The notes beneath the pieces were generated by a model that saw nothing but the letters and a program-made list of their open reading frames with translations, did not search any database and was not told the origin of the DNA. The position numbers and the translations under genes were made by a program. From NCBI RefSeq assembly GCF_964204645.1, contig NC_134035.1, positions 430,001 through 494,000 on the forward strand: a stretch of DNA of 64,000 bases, in the 5' to 3' direction. This document shows, piece by piece, positions 14,601 to 26,100 of the stretch (positions are counted from its first letter, which is position 1; every line of letters begins with the position of its first letter). The stretch comes from Tubulanus polymorphus (taxonomy: Eukaryota; Nemertea; Palaeonemertea; Tubulaniformes; Tubulanidae).

Positions 14601-14926
14601 AATCCTGTAGTCGTCGTTGCTGAAGTTGTCGTCATCGTCGATGAAGCGTTTACGAATTTTAAAACGAGTCTAATTACGCGAAGTAACCAAACGTAGTAAC
14701 GAACGAACGAACGAGGCGATTCAGCTCCCTTAACTCCTTCCACTACCCGATTACACAACGTACACTTTCAACCAAATTTTTCTTTCTGGAAAATATCTCG
14801 AGATCGCAAGCGAGAAGGAACGCTAGCGAGTAATTTGTGCACTGGAACGTTTTTGATTCGACCTGTTTCGTTATTACTCGCGATCGTGACGTATTGGACT
14901 ATATACGACAGCCCTATGACAGATAG

Positions 14927-15043
14927 CGGGTTACTGGATCTACGACAGATAGCGGGTTACTGGATCTACGACAGATAGCGGGTTACTGGATCTACGACAG
15001 ATAGCGGGTTACTGGATCTACGACAGATAGCGGGTTACTTGAT
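14927..15043 (+). repeat. 26-bp minisatellite, 4-5 copies
   Basis: The unit TACGACAGATAGCGGGTTAC plus TGGATC repeats head to tail and ends with variant TTGATC. Confidence 0.9.
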
Positions 15044-15275
15044 CCTTGGTGTCTCAACTCAGTTCGTCTCGTTTCTTTGTTACTGATGAACATGACGTAT
15101 TGTATCATATAAGCCTTTTCGCTGTGGGTATCATTCAACTTTCATACTCGATATCGCATTGTATGAGACGGTCCCGTAAGACTGGATAGCATAGCAGGTG
15201 ACTCTCACGCATTTATATCAGACAGTCTCTTGACTGATAACAGCAAACCTGATGTTTCGATAGATTGAATTGTTT

Positions 15276-15412
15276 CTATGTTACTTTACATCGCAAGATT
15301 GATGTTTTGTAATCACATTGGTTTGGTACATTTTTTTCTGAATGCGATTTTTCACACTGTTCGGCACATCCTGCTTTACAGTTCATATCATAAAAGCAGC
15401 AAATTGTAGAAA
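15276..15412 (-). CDS. Candidate terminal exon encoding a cysteine-rich tail
   Basis: A good acceptor (GTTTTTCAG, just above 15412) is followed by a phase-completing TT, then 44 codons and TAG at 15276-15278. The peptide starts STICCFYDMNCKAGC and has seven Cys. The nearest upstream donor (CAAATCAG|GTAAAT at 15523) supplies the missing base, giving ...NWTNNSSKS-V-STICC.... Two sibling exons with the same acceptor and ICC start occur at 18 kb and 15.8/19.4 kb. The upstream part of the gene is not resolved. A secreted or disulfide-rich product is possible but unproven. Confidence 0.4.
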
Positions 15413-15545
15413 CTGAAAAACAACAAAATAATCAAAATATAAATATAGATTTCAATCCGATCAAAATATTACAAAGCAACAAAGTAATTCAAATACAAGG
15501 AATTATGAGAAAGTAATATTTACCTGATTTGCTTGAGTTGTTTGT

Positions 15546-15715
15546 CCAGTTGATGGAACTGATAGCGATACCGTCCACGAGACGCAACTGATAGCAATAC
15601 TGTCCACGAGACGCAACTGATAGCGATACCGTCCACGAGACGCAACTGATAGCGTTACTGTCCACGAGATGCAACTGATAGCGATACCGTCCACGAGATG
15701 CAACTGATAGCAATA
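15546..15715 (+). repeat. 29-bp minisatellite, array 1
   Basis: About six copies of GCGATACCGTCCACGAGACG plus CAACTGATA. 29 is not a multiple of three, so the three minus frames interleave. Confidence 0.9.
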
Positions 15716-15742
15716 TAGTGGATTTTGATTGATCAGATTTGT

Positions 15743-15813
15743 TCACACTGTACGACGTTGTTTTTGCGAAGCAGTGTTTTCCGGTTCATAGTAACAACAG
15801 CAAATTGGAGAAA
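15743..15813 (-). CDS. Candidate terminal exon, shorter paralogue
   Basis: Acceptor ATTTCAG, phase-completing TT, 22 codons starting SPICCCYYEPE and TGA. An identical arrangement recurs at 19411-19481. The copy near 18441-18513 has a 2-bp insertion that changes the frame. A donor after NWANNSSKS lies upstream (about 15914). Confidence 0.3.
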
Positions 15814-16090
15814 CTGAAATGATAAAACAAAATATAAATACAGATTTCAAACACATCAAAATATTACACAAAACTACAAATTTTAAAGTGAGAAGTGATG
15901 AGAAAGATAATTACCTGATTTGCTTGAGTTGTTTGCCCAGTTGACCGTTGAATGTTGGTGGAGTAATAGACTGAATGACTCCAAGATAGAGTTGACATTA
16001 GATCTGACCATTGAGTCGACATTTAGCCGAGAGTAGCGTTGGCCGCAGTTTGAGTTGACAGTACTGAGTTGATCGCAGGGTTAGATGACC

Positions 16091-16200
16091 ACCGCACGTT
16101 GACGGTAAATGATAGCAGTGCCAGTCGATCACGTGGTGAGTTGACAGTAGATTCAGTTGACCACTGCGCGTTGACGGTAAATGATAGCAGAGCGAATCAA
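16091..16200 (+). repeat. 72-bp repeat, short array 1
   Basis: Under two copies of the unit that expands at 18.8 and 19.75 kb; in this block it contracted or never expanded. Confidence 0.75.
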
Positions 16201-17284
16201 TCGATAGCACGGAGTTGATCACTGACATTAGATCTTACCGGTTTTGAGTAAGTTGACCACTGAACGTGTGGTCATAGAGTGGATGTTGTATCAGGAGTTA
16301 ACGGAGCCAATTAGTTGTTACTATGGTTACTATTGTTGTCCATCGTTGCCATTCCCGTTGTTGTCGTTATCGTCGTTGATTTACAATATATATTTTTTTC
16401 TTACAATATTTTTTTTTTCTTACATAATTTTTTTTCTTTCATTACACAAACGTTTTTTTCCCTTGTTCGAACCTGAGTCGACTGAAATGTCGAACAATGA
16501 ATAATCGTATCACATCGAGATTTTTCATAATTGATTTTGATGAAGTCACATGAGACTTGAAATAATGTTTACAGGTTCGGTCCCTGAAGATACACATTAT
16601 TTCTACTAAACTGAAAAGTGTTAAAGACTTTATCATTTCTAAACACTTCGGGTTCTTTTGAACCGAGCATCAAATGCAAAACATGGAAACTAAAACATAC
16701 ATGATTCCATGAATAAGAAACTCCTTTTAGGATTTTACTTTGATGACAATAAATTTCACAAAAACTTCCCAACAAATTTTCCAAAGTTGAGAAGTTCGAT
16801 ATCAGGTTCAGTTTATGAAGTTATGAATAAGACATAACTTCATAACTGTTGTAGTTTTTGCTGAAAATGAAAGTATTTGATACCAAAAATAGCAGATTTT
16901 GATATCACACAAAACTTGGTAATTTTATAGTGACAGGTTCGGTCCCTGTAAGCCGAGAAATGTTAGAGATTTCTCCTTAGAAATTTTGTACTTGTTCAAA
17001 ACCAGCATCGAATACAAAACATGGAAACTAAAAAGAAATTCCAACAGGAAAATCCTTTCAGTTTCAATAATTTGATGACGATATCTGTAAGAAAAACGAA
17101 TGCCAAATTTCAGAAGTTCAATATCAGGACCAGATCATGAAAATCTATGAATAAGACTTAACTGATACTGTAGTCGTTTTTTGGCTAAAAATGAAAGTAA
17201 TTTGACGTCAAAAAATGGCAATTTAATCAAAAATGATGACGAAATTATCCAGATTTAGAGAGCATTTTGACTGTTGCTCAACGT

Positions 17285-17375
17285 TGTTTAAAGTTCACCA
17301 TCTGGCTCATTGGTAAGAGTAAACCAGATATAATAATCTGTGCAGTTTCAGGTTCGATTCCTGATGACAATTTCT
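17285..17375 (+). repeat. tRNA-derived SINE-like segment
   Basis: TCTGGCTCATTGGTAAGAGT (A-box-like) and GGTTCGATTCCTG (B-box-like) at tRNA spacing. Further B-box-like pieces occur nearby at about 16573, 16936 and 17749. Confidence 0.5.
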
Positions 17376-17957
17376 GAAATTGGAAAAATTTCACAAAGTG
17401 TTTCCAACGTAGACACGAGATTTTATTCACGTGTTTCACTTGAGCTTTTCATTTCAATAAAAATAGGATTCTATTCAGGTAAAATTCCCGAATAATGAAT
17501 GCCTCAAAATAATTTGGTCGTTTTTCAAAAGGCAATTCATTGGAAATCATAGAAGTTTCCTTTGTTAAGTTCAGCTTCGTGAGTTCGAAGACTCAAATCA
17601 TCAAATCTTTCAACTAGAATTAGTAATTAGTACATTGCTTACGCATGATTTAACTTTTTGTGTTAAATCTGAACTCAGAACCCTATAGAACTGCGTCCTG
17701 CCGTTTAGTAATACATCATTATCATCCAGAATGATTTATCCATTTACAGGTTCAAATCCTGTTGGCAAGAAAATTGAATTAGGCAAATAACTGAGATTCC
17801 ATATTTAAATTCTGAAGGAAATGATAGTTTCACGGATCATGGATCAATTTGGTCTCGATTTCAAAGATTTGATAGACAATTTTGATATTTCAATATGGAA
17901 CATTTGATCTCAATTTCATAGGATTGAGACGCACATTTGATCATTTTGGTCTCAATT

Positions 17958-18058
17958 TCACAGATTTGATATCCAAAATTCTTTGAATATCAATTTCTCT
18001 TGAGTATCGACTTTGCGCTTCGACCGTCCCATATCATAACAGCAGCAAATTGTAGAAA
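17958..18058 (-). CDS. Candidate terminal exon, paralogue of 15276-15412
   Basis: Same acceptor (GTTTTTCAG) and phase. It encodes 32 residues starting STICCCYDMG, then a charged tail, and ends at TGA (17958-17960). The first 30 nt match the 15.4-kb exon and then diverge. A donor CAAATCAG|GTAAAT lies upstream at about 18170. Confidence 0.35.
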
Positions 18059-18191
18059 CTGAAAAACAACAAAACAATCAAAACATAAATATAGATTTCA
18101 ATCCAATCAAAATGTTACAAATCTATAAAGTAATTCGAATACAAGGAATTATGACAAAGAAATATTTACCTGATTTGCTTGAGTTGTTTGT

Positions 18192-18416
18192 CCAGTTGGT
18201 GGAACTGATTGCGATACCGTCCACGAGACGCAACTGATAGCGATACTGTCCACGAGATGCAACTGATAGCGATACCGTCCACGAGATGCAACTGATAGCG
18301 ATACCGTCCACGAGATGCAACTGATAGCGATACCGTCCACGAGACGCAACTGATAGCGATACTGTCCACGAGATGGAACTGATAGTGATACCATCCATGA
18401 GATGCAACTGATAGCA
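18192..18416 (+). repeat. 29-bp minisatellite, array 2
   Basis: About eight copies of the unit seen at 15546-15715, with ACG/ATG and GCA/GGA variants. Confidence 0.9.
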
Positions 18417-18792
18417 ATATACTGGATTTTGATTGATCAGATTTGTTCACACTGTACGACGTTGTTTTTGCGAAGCAGTGTTTTCCGGTTCATAGTAACA
18501 ACAGCACAAATTGGAGAAACTGAAATGATAAAACAAAATATAAATACAGATTTCAAACACATCAAAATATTACACAAAACTACAAATTTTAAAGTGAGAA
18601 GTGATGAGAAAGATAATTACCGGATTTGCTTGAGTTGTTTGCCCAGTTGACCGTTGAATGTTGGTGGAGTAATAAGACTGAATGACTCCAAGATAGAGTT
18701 GACATTAGATCTGACCATTGAGTCGACATTTAGCTGAGAGTAGCGTTGACCGCAGTTTGAGTTGACAGTACTGAGTTGATCGCAGGGTTAGA

Positions 18793-19150
18793 TGACCACT
18801 GCGCGTTGACGGTAAATGATAGAGGAGCGAGTCGATCGCGTGGTGAGTTGACATTAGATTCAGTTGACCACTGCGCGTTGACGGTAAATGATAGCAGAGC
18901 CAGTTTATTACGCGGTGAGTTGACATTAGGTTCAGTTGACCACCGCGCGTTGACGGTAAATGATAGCAGTGCCAGTTTATCACGCGGTGAGTTGACATTA
19001 GGTTCAGTTGACCACTGCGCGTTGACGGTAAATGATAGCAGTGCCAGTTTATCACGCGGTGAGTTGACATTAGGTTCAGTTGACCACTGCGCGTTGACGG
19101 TAAATGATAGCAGTGCCAGTTTATCACGCGGTGAGTTGACATTAGGTTCA
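18793..19150 (+). repeat. 72-bp repeat, array 2
   Basis: About five copies; the unit contains GTTGACGGTAAATGATAGCA and CGCGGTGAGTTGACATTAGG. At 24 codons per unit, several frames on both strands stay open. Confidence 0.9.
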
Positions 19151-19151
19151 G

Positions 19152-19384
19152 TTGTCCACGAGACGCAACTGATAGCGATACCGTCCACGAGACGCAACTG
19201 ATAGCGATACCGTCCACGAGACGCAACTGATAGCGATACCGTCCACGAGACGCAACTGATAGCGATACCGTCCACGAGATGGAACTGATAGCGATACCGT
19301 CCACGAGATGGAACTGATAGCGATACCGTCCACGAGACGCAACTGATAGCGATACCGTCCACGAGACGCAACTGATAGCAATAT
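19152..19384 (+). repeat. 29-bp minisatellite, array 3
   Basis: About eight copies, directly abutting the 72-bp array that ends at 19150. Confidence 0.9.
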
Positions 19385-19410
19385 AGTGGATTTTGATTGA
19401 TCAGATTTGT

Positions 19411-19481
19411 TCACACTGTACGACGTTGTTTTTGCGAAGCAGTGTTTTCCGGTTCATAGTAACAACAGCAAATTGGAGAAA
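19411..19481 (-). CDS. Candidate terminal exon, shorter paralogue, second copy
   Basis: Same 22-codon exon as 15743-15813 in a duplicated block; flanks are almost identical over several hundred bases. Confidence 0.3.
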
Positions 19482-19748
19482 CTGAAATGATAAAACAAAA
19501 TATAAATACAGATTTCAAACACATCAAAATATTACACAAAACTACACATTTTAAAGTGAGAAGTGATGAGAAAGATAATTACCTGATTTGCTTGAGTTGT
19601 TTGCCCAGTTGACCGTTGAATGTTGGTGGAGTAATAAGACTGAATGACTCCAAGATAGAGTTGACATTAGATCTGACCATTGAGTCGACATTTAGCTGAG
19701 AGTAGCGTTGACCGCAGTTTGAGTTGACAGTACTGAGTTGATTGCAGG

Positions 19749-20085
19749 GTTAGATGACCACCGCGCGTTGACGGTAAATTATAGCAGTGCCAGTCGATCG
19801 CGTGGTGAGTTGACAGTAGATTCAGTTGACCACCGCGCGTTGACGGTAAATGATAGCAGAGCCAGTTTATCACGCGGTGAGTTGACATTAGGTTCAGTTG
19901 ACCACCGCGCGGTGACGGTAAATGATAGCAGAGCCAGTTTATCACGCGGTGAGTTGACATTAGGTTCAGTTGACCACCGCACGTTGACGGTAAATGATAG
20001 CAGAGCCAGTTTATCAGGCGGTGAGTTGACATTAGGTTCAGTTGACCACCGCGCGTTGACGGTAAATGATAGCAGTGCCAGTCGA
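19749..20085 (+). repeat. 72-bp repeat, array 3
   Basis: About five copies of the same unit, inside the third copy of a larger duplicated block (15720-16230, 18415-18800 and 19380-19760 share flanks). Confidence 0.9.
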
Positions 20086-20429
20086 TCGCTACTTCAATCA
20101 AAACGTAAACGTAGACGATCATAAGCGGAATATCGCGATGGTAGCGGATCCGGGTTCGACGACGACGACGAATCGAGACAAGTAAAAGGATGGTCCGGGT
20201 AAAGCCTTTTTACGAAATACAATCGAACAAAAACCATTTATGATTACAATTAAGCTCCACTGCGGCATAAAAATCCCTCAACTAACCCGTGGTATATCCC
20301 TGAACCAAATAAACAAGAATCCTATATTGGGCGGGTAAAATGTGATAATATGAGAGGAACAAGTTTATCGCGATATCAATATTAAAAAGTTAACAGGGTA
20401 AAACATTTCTTCACAGGAATGTTTTCATG

Positions 20430-21000
20430 TACAGTAAAAATACCAAGGTTACGCCCTCAGTTACAACTGATCTAAACATTAAGTCAGTTTGTATTATTGA
20501 ATCTATTTACATAAGATGGCAGTTAAACTGCGTAATGAAATATGGTTTCAGTAAAAAACGGCGAAGGTATCTTCAGATAGATCGAAGGGAAAAAAATCTC
20601 AATGAAATCTGGTTTCAGTAAAAATTGTAAACCTTCAGCAATCTATTTCATCGCAAAATATCAGAGTACAGCAAAACTCTGCATTCAACATTAGATCAGA
20701 TTTTAAAACTTATTACATAAGATGGCAGTTAAACTGTGCAATGAAATATGGTTTCAGTAAAAAACGGCGAAGGTATCTTCAGAAGGGAAAAAAATCTCAA
20801 TGAAATCTGGTTTCAGTAAAAACTGTAAACCTTCAGCAATCTATTTCATTGCAAAATATCAGAGTACAGCAAAACTCTGCATTCAACATTAGATCAGATT
20901 TTAAAACTTTTTACATAAGATGGCAGTTAAACTGCGTAATGAAATATGGTTTCAGGAAAACCGTAAACCTTTAGCAATCTATTTCATTGTGAAATAGATG
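20430..21000 (+). repeat. ~200-bp tandem repeat, about 2.7 copies
   Basis: ACATAAGATGGCAGTTAAAC recurs at about 20510, 20716 and 20912 with matching flanks. A fragment (GCGAAGGTATCTTCAGATAG) recurs alone at 21443. Confidence 0.85.
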
Positions 21001-21522
21001 AAAATATATATAGTTGACCTCATCATCACATTGTTATAACGGGTGGGTGGGGCCCCCCAAAACATATTGAAGTCCAAGGGCCCCCAACTAGATCTAATTG
21101 CCAAGCCACATAAAGATCAGTAATAATATATATACAAAGACCATCAACGGTCCACAGTTAAAGTGTCACAACACTGCAACACATATTCGGATGATAATAA
21201 TTATCATCGTTATCCCGAGGCTCACGCCAATTTATCGAGTTCAAAAAAGTGACTTGGCAATGTTCCGCAGCGGAGAAAAAAACCAATAAAAAACATCCCG
21301 GGACCCACCAAAAAAATAAAAGGGTACTTACTGGCAAAAGCAAACGCATACAGTCGACAGAGGCTCAGATCACAGCGCCGCAGCATAAACCGTGGAACAG
21401 CGCAGAAGCAGTGAAGCACGGACAGAGGAGAGCATGGAAGAGGCGAAGGTATCTTCAGATAGATCGAAGGCAAAAAAAGGGTAACCAGCAGCAAAACACA
21501 CGTAGTCAACTAATTTGACCTA

Positions 21523-22880
21523 CGAAATAACGAATGAGTAGTCATATACTTGAACTAACGAATGAGTAGTCGTATACTTGAACTAACGAATGAGTAGTCG
21601 TATACTTGAACTAACGAATGAGTAGTCATATACTTGAACTAACGAATGAGTAGTCATATACTTGAACTAACGAATGAGTAGTCGTATACTAGAACTAACG
21701 AATGAGTAGTCATATACTAGAACTAACGAATGAGTAGTCGTATACTTGAACTAACGAATGAGTAGTCGTATACTAGAACTAACGAAAGAGTAGTCGTATA
21801 CTTGAACTAACGAATGAGTAGTCGTATACTTGAACTAACGAATGAGTAGTCGTATACTTGAACTAACGAATGAGTAGTCATATACTTGAACTAACGAATG
21901 AGTAGTCATATACTTGAACTAACGAATGAGTAGTCGTATACTAGAACTAACGAATGAGTAGTCATATACTAGAACTAACGAATGAGTAGTCGTATACTTG
22001 AACTAACGAATGAGTAGTCGTATACTAGAACTAACGAAAGAGTAGTCGTATACTTGAACTAACGAATGAGTAGTCGTATACTTGAACTAACGAATGAGTA
22101 GTCGTATACTTGAACTAACGAATGAGTAGTCATATACTTGAACTAACGAATGAGTAGTCGTATACTAGAACTAACGAATGAGTAGTCATATACTAGAACT
22201 AACGAATGAGTAGTCATATACTTGAACTAACGAATGAGTAGTCATATACTTGAACTAACGAATGAGTAGTCGTATACTAGAACTAACGAATGAGTAGTCG
22301 TATACTAGAACTAACGAATGAGTAGTCATATACTAGAACTAACGAATGAGTAGTCATATACTTGAACTAACGAATGAGTAGTCATATACTTGAACTAACG
22401 AATGAGTAGTCGTATACTAGAACTAACGAATGAGTAGTCATATACTAGAACTAACGAATGAGTAGTCGTATACTTGAACTAACGAATGAGTAGTCGTATA
22501 CTAGAACTAACGAATGAGTAGTCATATACTAGAACTAACGAATGAGTAGTCATATACTTGAACTAACGAATGAGTAGTCATATACTTGAACTAACGAATG
22601 AGTAGTCGTATACTAGAACTAACGAATGAGTAGTCATATACTAGAACTAACGAATGAGTAGTCGTATACTTGAACTAACGAATGAGTAGTCGTATACTAG
22701 AACTAACGAAAGAGTAGTCGTATACTTGAACTAACGAATGAGTAGTCGTATACTTGAACTAACGAATGAGTAGTCGTATACTTGAACTAACGAATGAGTA
22801 GTCGTATACTTGAACTAACGAATGAGTAGTCGTATACTTGAACTAACGAATGAGTAGTCATACTCTTTGAACTAACGAAC
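21523..22880 (+). repeat. 28-bp satellite, about 48 copies, with 9-mer higher-order structure
   Basis: The unit is GAACTAACGAATGAGTAGTC plus GTATACTT. Two variable sites (CG/CA before TATAC; CTTG/CTAG after) and a rarer GAAAGAG variant repeat in a 9-unit (252-bp) pattern at the left end, then degrade into shorter cycles. Confidence 0.95.
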
Positions 22881-23109
22881 ACACTTAGTTTTACATCCAA
22901 GATAAAAGCTTGGTTTAGTTGTAGTGAGTATGTTGTAAACATACTTACATCAAAAATATTGAAAATATTCCTGGATAAGATGCAGAAAGCGAGTGCAACT
23001 TCATACATAGAGAAAGGCTAATGCCTGAACTTTTAACATGAATAACTGCATCGTACTGTAAACTCATTAACAATTACTACCAATTAATGAAACGAATATC
23101 TCGGCATTT

Positions 23110-26100
23110 TTATATATAGGGGATATAGTTTATCTTACCCCAAAGTGAAGAAATGATTCTTGTGGAGCTTATCTTACTCCAAAGAGAATTTCCATGTATT
23201 ACTAAATAAATAGGGGTTATATTCATCTTACTTCAAAGTAAAAGATTCTTACAGGAGCAGCTTGTCTTGTATTTCTTATGTTATATTTATCTTACCCGTA
23301 GGAAAAATGAGATTCTAACAGGGGTGGCTTATCTTACCCCATAGTGAAATGATTCTGACAGGGGTAGCTCATCTTACCCCAAAGTGAAGATTCATGTATT
23401 ACCTAAATAAATAGGGGTTATATTCATCTTACCCCAAAGTAAAAGATTCTCACAGGGGTAGTTTATCTTACCCCAAAGTAAAAGATTCTGACAGGGGTAG
23501 TTTATCTTACCCCAAAGAGAAGATCATGTATTGCTAAATAAATAGGGGTTATATTCATCTTACCCCAAAGTAAAAGATTCTTACAGGGGTAGCTTATCTT
23601 ACTCCAAAGAGAAAAGAGATTCTTACAGGGGTAGTTTATCTTACCCCATAGTAAAATGATTCTTACAGAGATAGCTTATCTTACCCCAAAGGTAAAAGAT
23701 TCTTACAGGGGTAGTTTATCTTACCCCATAGTAAAATGATTCTTACAGGGATAGCTTATCTTACCCCAAAGTAAAAGATTCTTACAGGGATAGCTTATCT
23801 TACCCCAAAGTAAAAGATTCTTACACGGGTAGCTTATCTTACTCCAAAGGTAAAAGAGATTCTTACAGGGGTAGTTTATCTTACCCCAAAGAGAAGATTC
23901 ATGTATTACTAAATAAATAGGGGTTATATTTATCTTACCCCAAAGGTAAAAGATTCTTACAGGGGTAGTTTATCTTACCCCAAAGTAAACAGATTCTTAC
24001 AGGGGTAGTTTATCTTACCCCAAAGAGAAGATTCATGTATTACTAAATAAATAGGGGTTATATTTATCTTACCCCAAAGGTAAAAGATTCTTACAGGGGT
24101 AGTTTATCTTACCCCAAAGTAAACAGATTCTTACAGGGGCAGTTTATCTTACCCCAAAGAGAAGATTCATGTATTACTAAATAAATAGGGGTTATATTTA
24201 TCTTACCCCAAAGGTAAAAGATTCTTACAGGGGTAGTTTATCTTACCCCAAAGTAAACAGATTCTTACAGGGGTAGTTTATCTTACCCCAAAGTAAACAG
24301 ATTCTTACAGGGGCAGTTTATCTTACCCCAAAGAGAAGATTCATGTATTACTAAATAAATAGGGGTTATATTTATCTTACCCCAAAGGTAAAAGATTCTT
24401 ACAGGGGTAGTTTATCTTACCCCAAAGTAAACAGATTCTTACAGGGGTAGCTTATCTTACCCCGAAAAGAAGATCGGGGTTTGAACTCACAGACTGAGCT
24501 CAAACTAGTAAGCCTTACCTCTCCTCAAGGGTACATAACATACACCAAGCTTATCTTACCCCAAGTGAAACATTTTTACAGGGGTTACATTTATCTTACC
24601 CCAAAGTTAAAATAGATTCTTACATGAACAGTTTATCTTACTCCAAAAAGAAGAAAAGATTCATGTATTACTAAACAAGGGTTGTAGTTTATTTTACCCA
24701 AAAGGTAAAAAATAAACACTTTTACAGGACTAGTTTATCTAGGTCAAAAGTGAAAAGCATATATCACCACAAAGTACAGATTCATGCCTTACTAAACAGG
24801 GTTTGTAGCTTAACCTACCCCAAAGTAATAAGATTCTTACAGGGGTAGCTTATCTTACCCCAAAGAGAAGATTCACTGAATAAACAGGTTAGCTTATCTT
24901 ACCCTAAAGTAAAAATAGATTCTTACATGAACAGTTTATCTTTCCCCAAAAAGAAGAAAAGATTCATGTATTACTAAACAAGGGTTGTAGTTTATTTTAC
25001 CCAAAAGGTAAAAAATAAACACTTTTACAGGAATAGTTTATCTAGGTCAAAAGTGAAAAGCATATATCACCACAAAGTACAGATTCATGCCTTACTAAAC
25101 AGGGTTTGTAGCTTAACCTACCCCAAAGTAATAAGATTCTTACAGGGGTAGCTTATCTTACCCCAAAGAGAAGATTCACTGAATAAACAGGTTAGCTTAT
25201 CTTACCCTAAAGTAAAAATAGATTCTTACATGAACAGTTTATCTTTCCCCAAAAAGAAGAAAAGATTCATGTATTAATAAACAAGGGTTGTAGTTTATTT
25301 TACCCAAAAGGTAAATAAACACTTTTACAGGACTAGTTTATCTAGGTTAAAAGCATATATCACCACAAAGTACAGATTCATGCCTTACTAAACAGGGTTT
25401 GTAGCTTAACCTACCCCAAAGTAATAAGATTCTTACAGGGGTAGCTTATCTTACCCCGAAAAGAAGATCGGGGTTTGAACTCACAGACTGAGCTCAAACT
25501 AGTAAGCCTTACCTCTCCTCAAGGGTACATAACATACACCAAGCTTATCTTACCCCAAGTGAAACATTTTTACAGGGGTTGTAGCCTATCTTACCTCAAA
25601 GTGAAGAAAAGATTCTGACAAGTTTTTCTTTTATTAATAATGTTATATCTATCTTACCCGTAGGAGAAATGAGATTCTAGGAGTAGTTTACCCCAAAGTG
25701 ATATGATTCTTACAGGGGTAGCTCATCTTACCCCAAAGTGAAGAAAAGATACATGAGCAGTTTGTCTTGTACTTTTACGATAGATATTTATCTAAGAAAT
25801 GTTGTTGCTTATGAGAGAAATGAGATTCTAACAGGGGTAGTTTATCTTACCCCACAGGGCAAAGAGATTCTAACAGGAGCAGTTTATCTTGCCCCAAAAT
25901 AAAAACATTTTTCCAGGGGTAGCTTATCTTACCCCAAAGAGAAGAGATTCTTACAGGAGCAGTTTGTTTTCCCCCAAAATAAACAGATTCTTACAGGGAT
26001 AGTTTATCTTACCCCAAAGAGAAGATTCACTGAATAAACAGGGGTTGTAGCTTATCTTACCCCAAAGATACTCACAGGGGAAGTATGTCTTACCCCAAAG

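Noticed and set aside
21523-22880. CRISPR-like array
   Set aside because: Repeat units abut with no unique spacers; it is a satellite in a eukaryotic genome.
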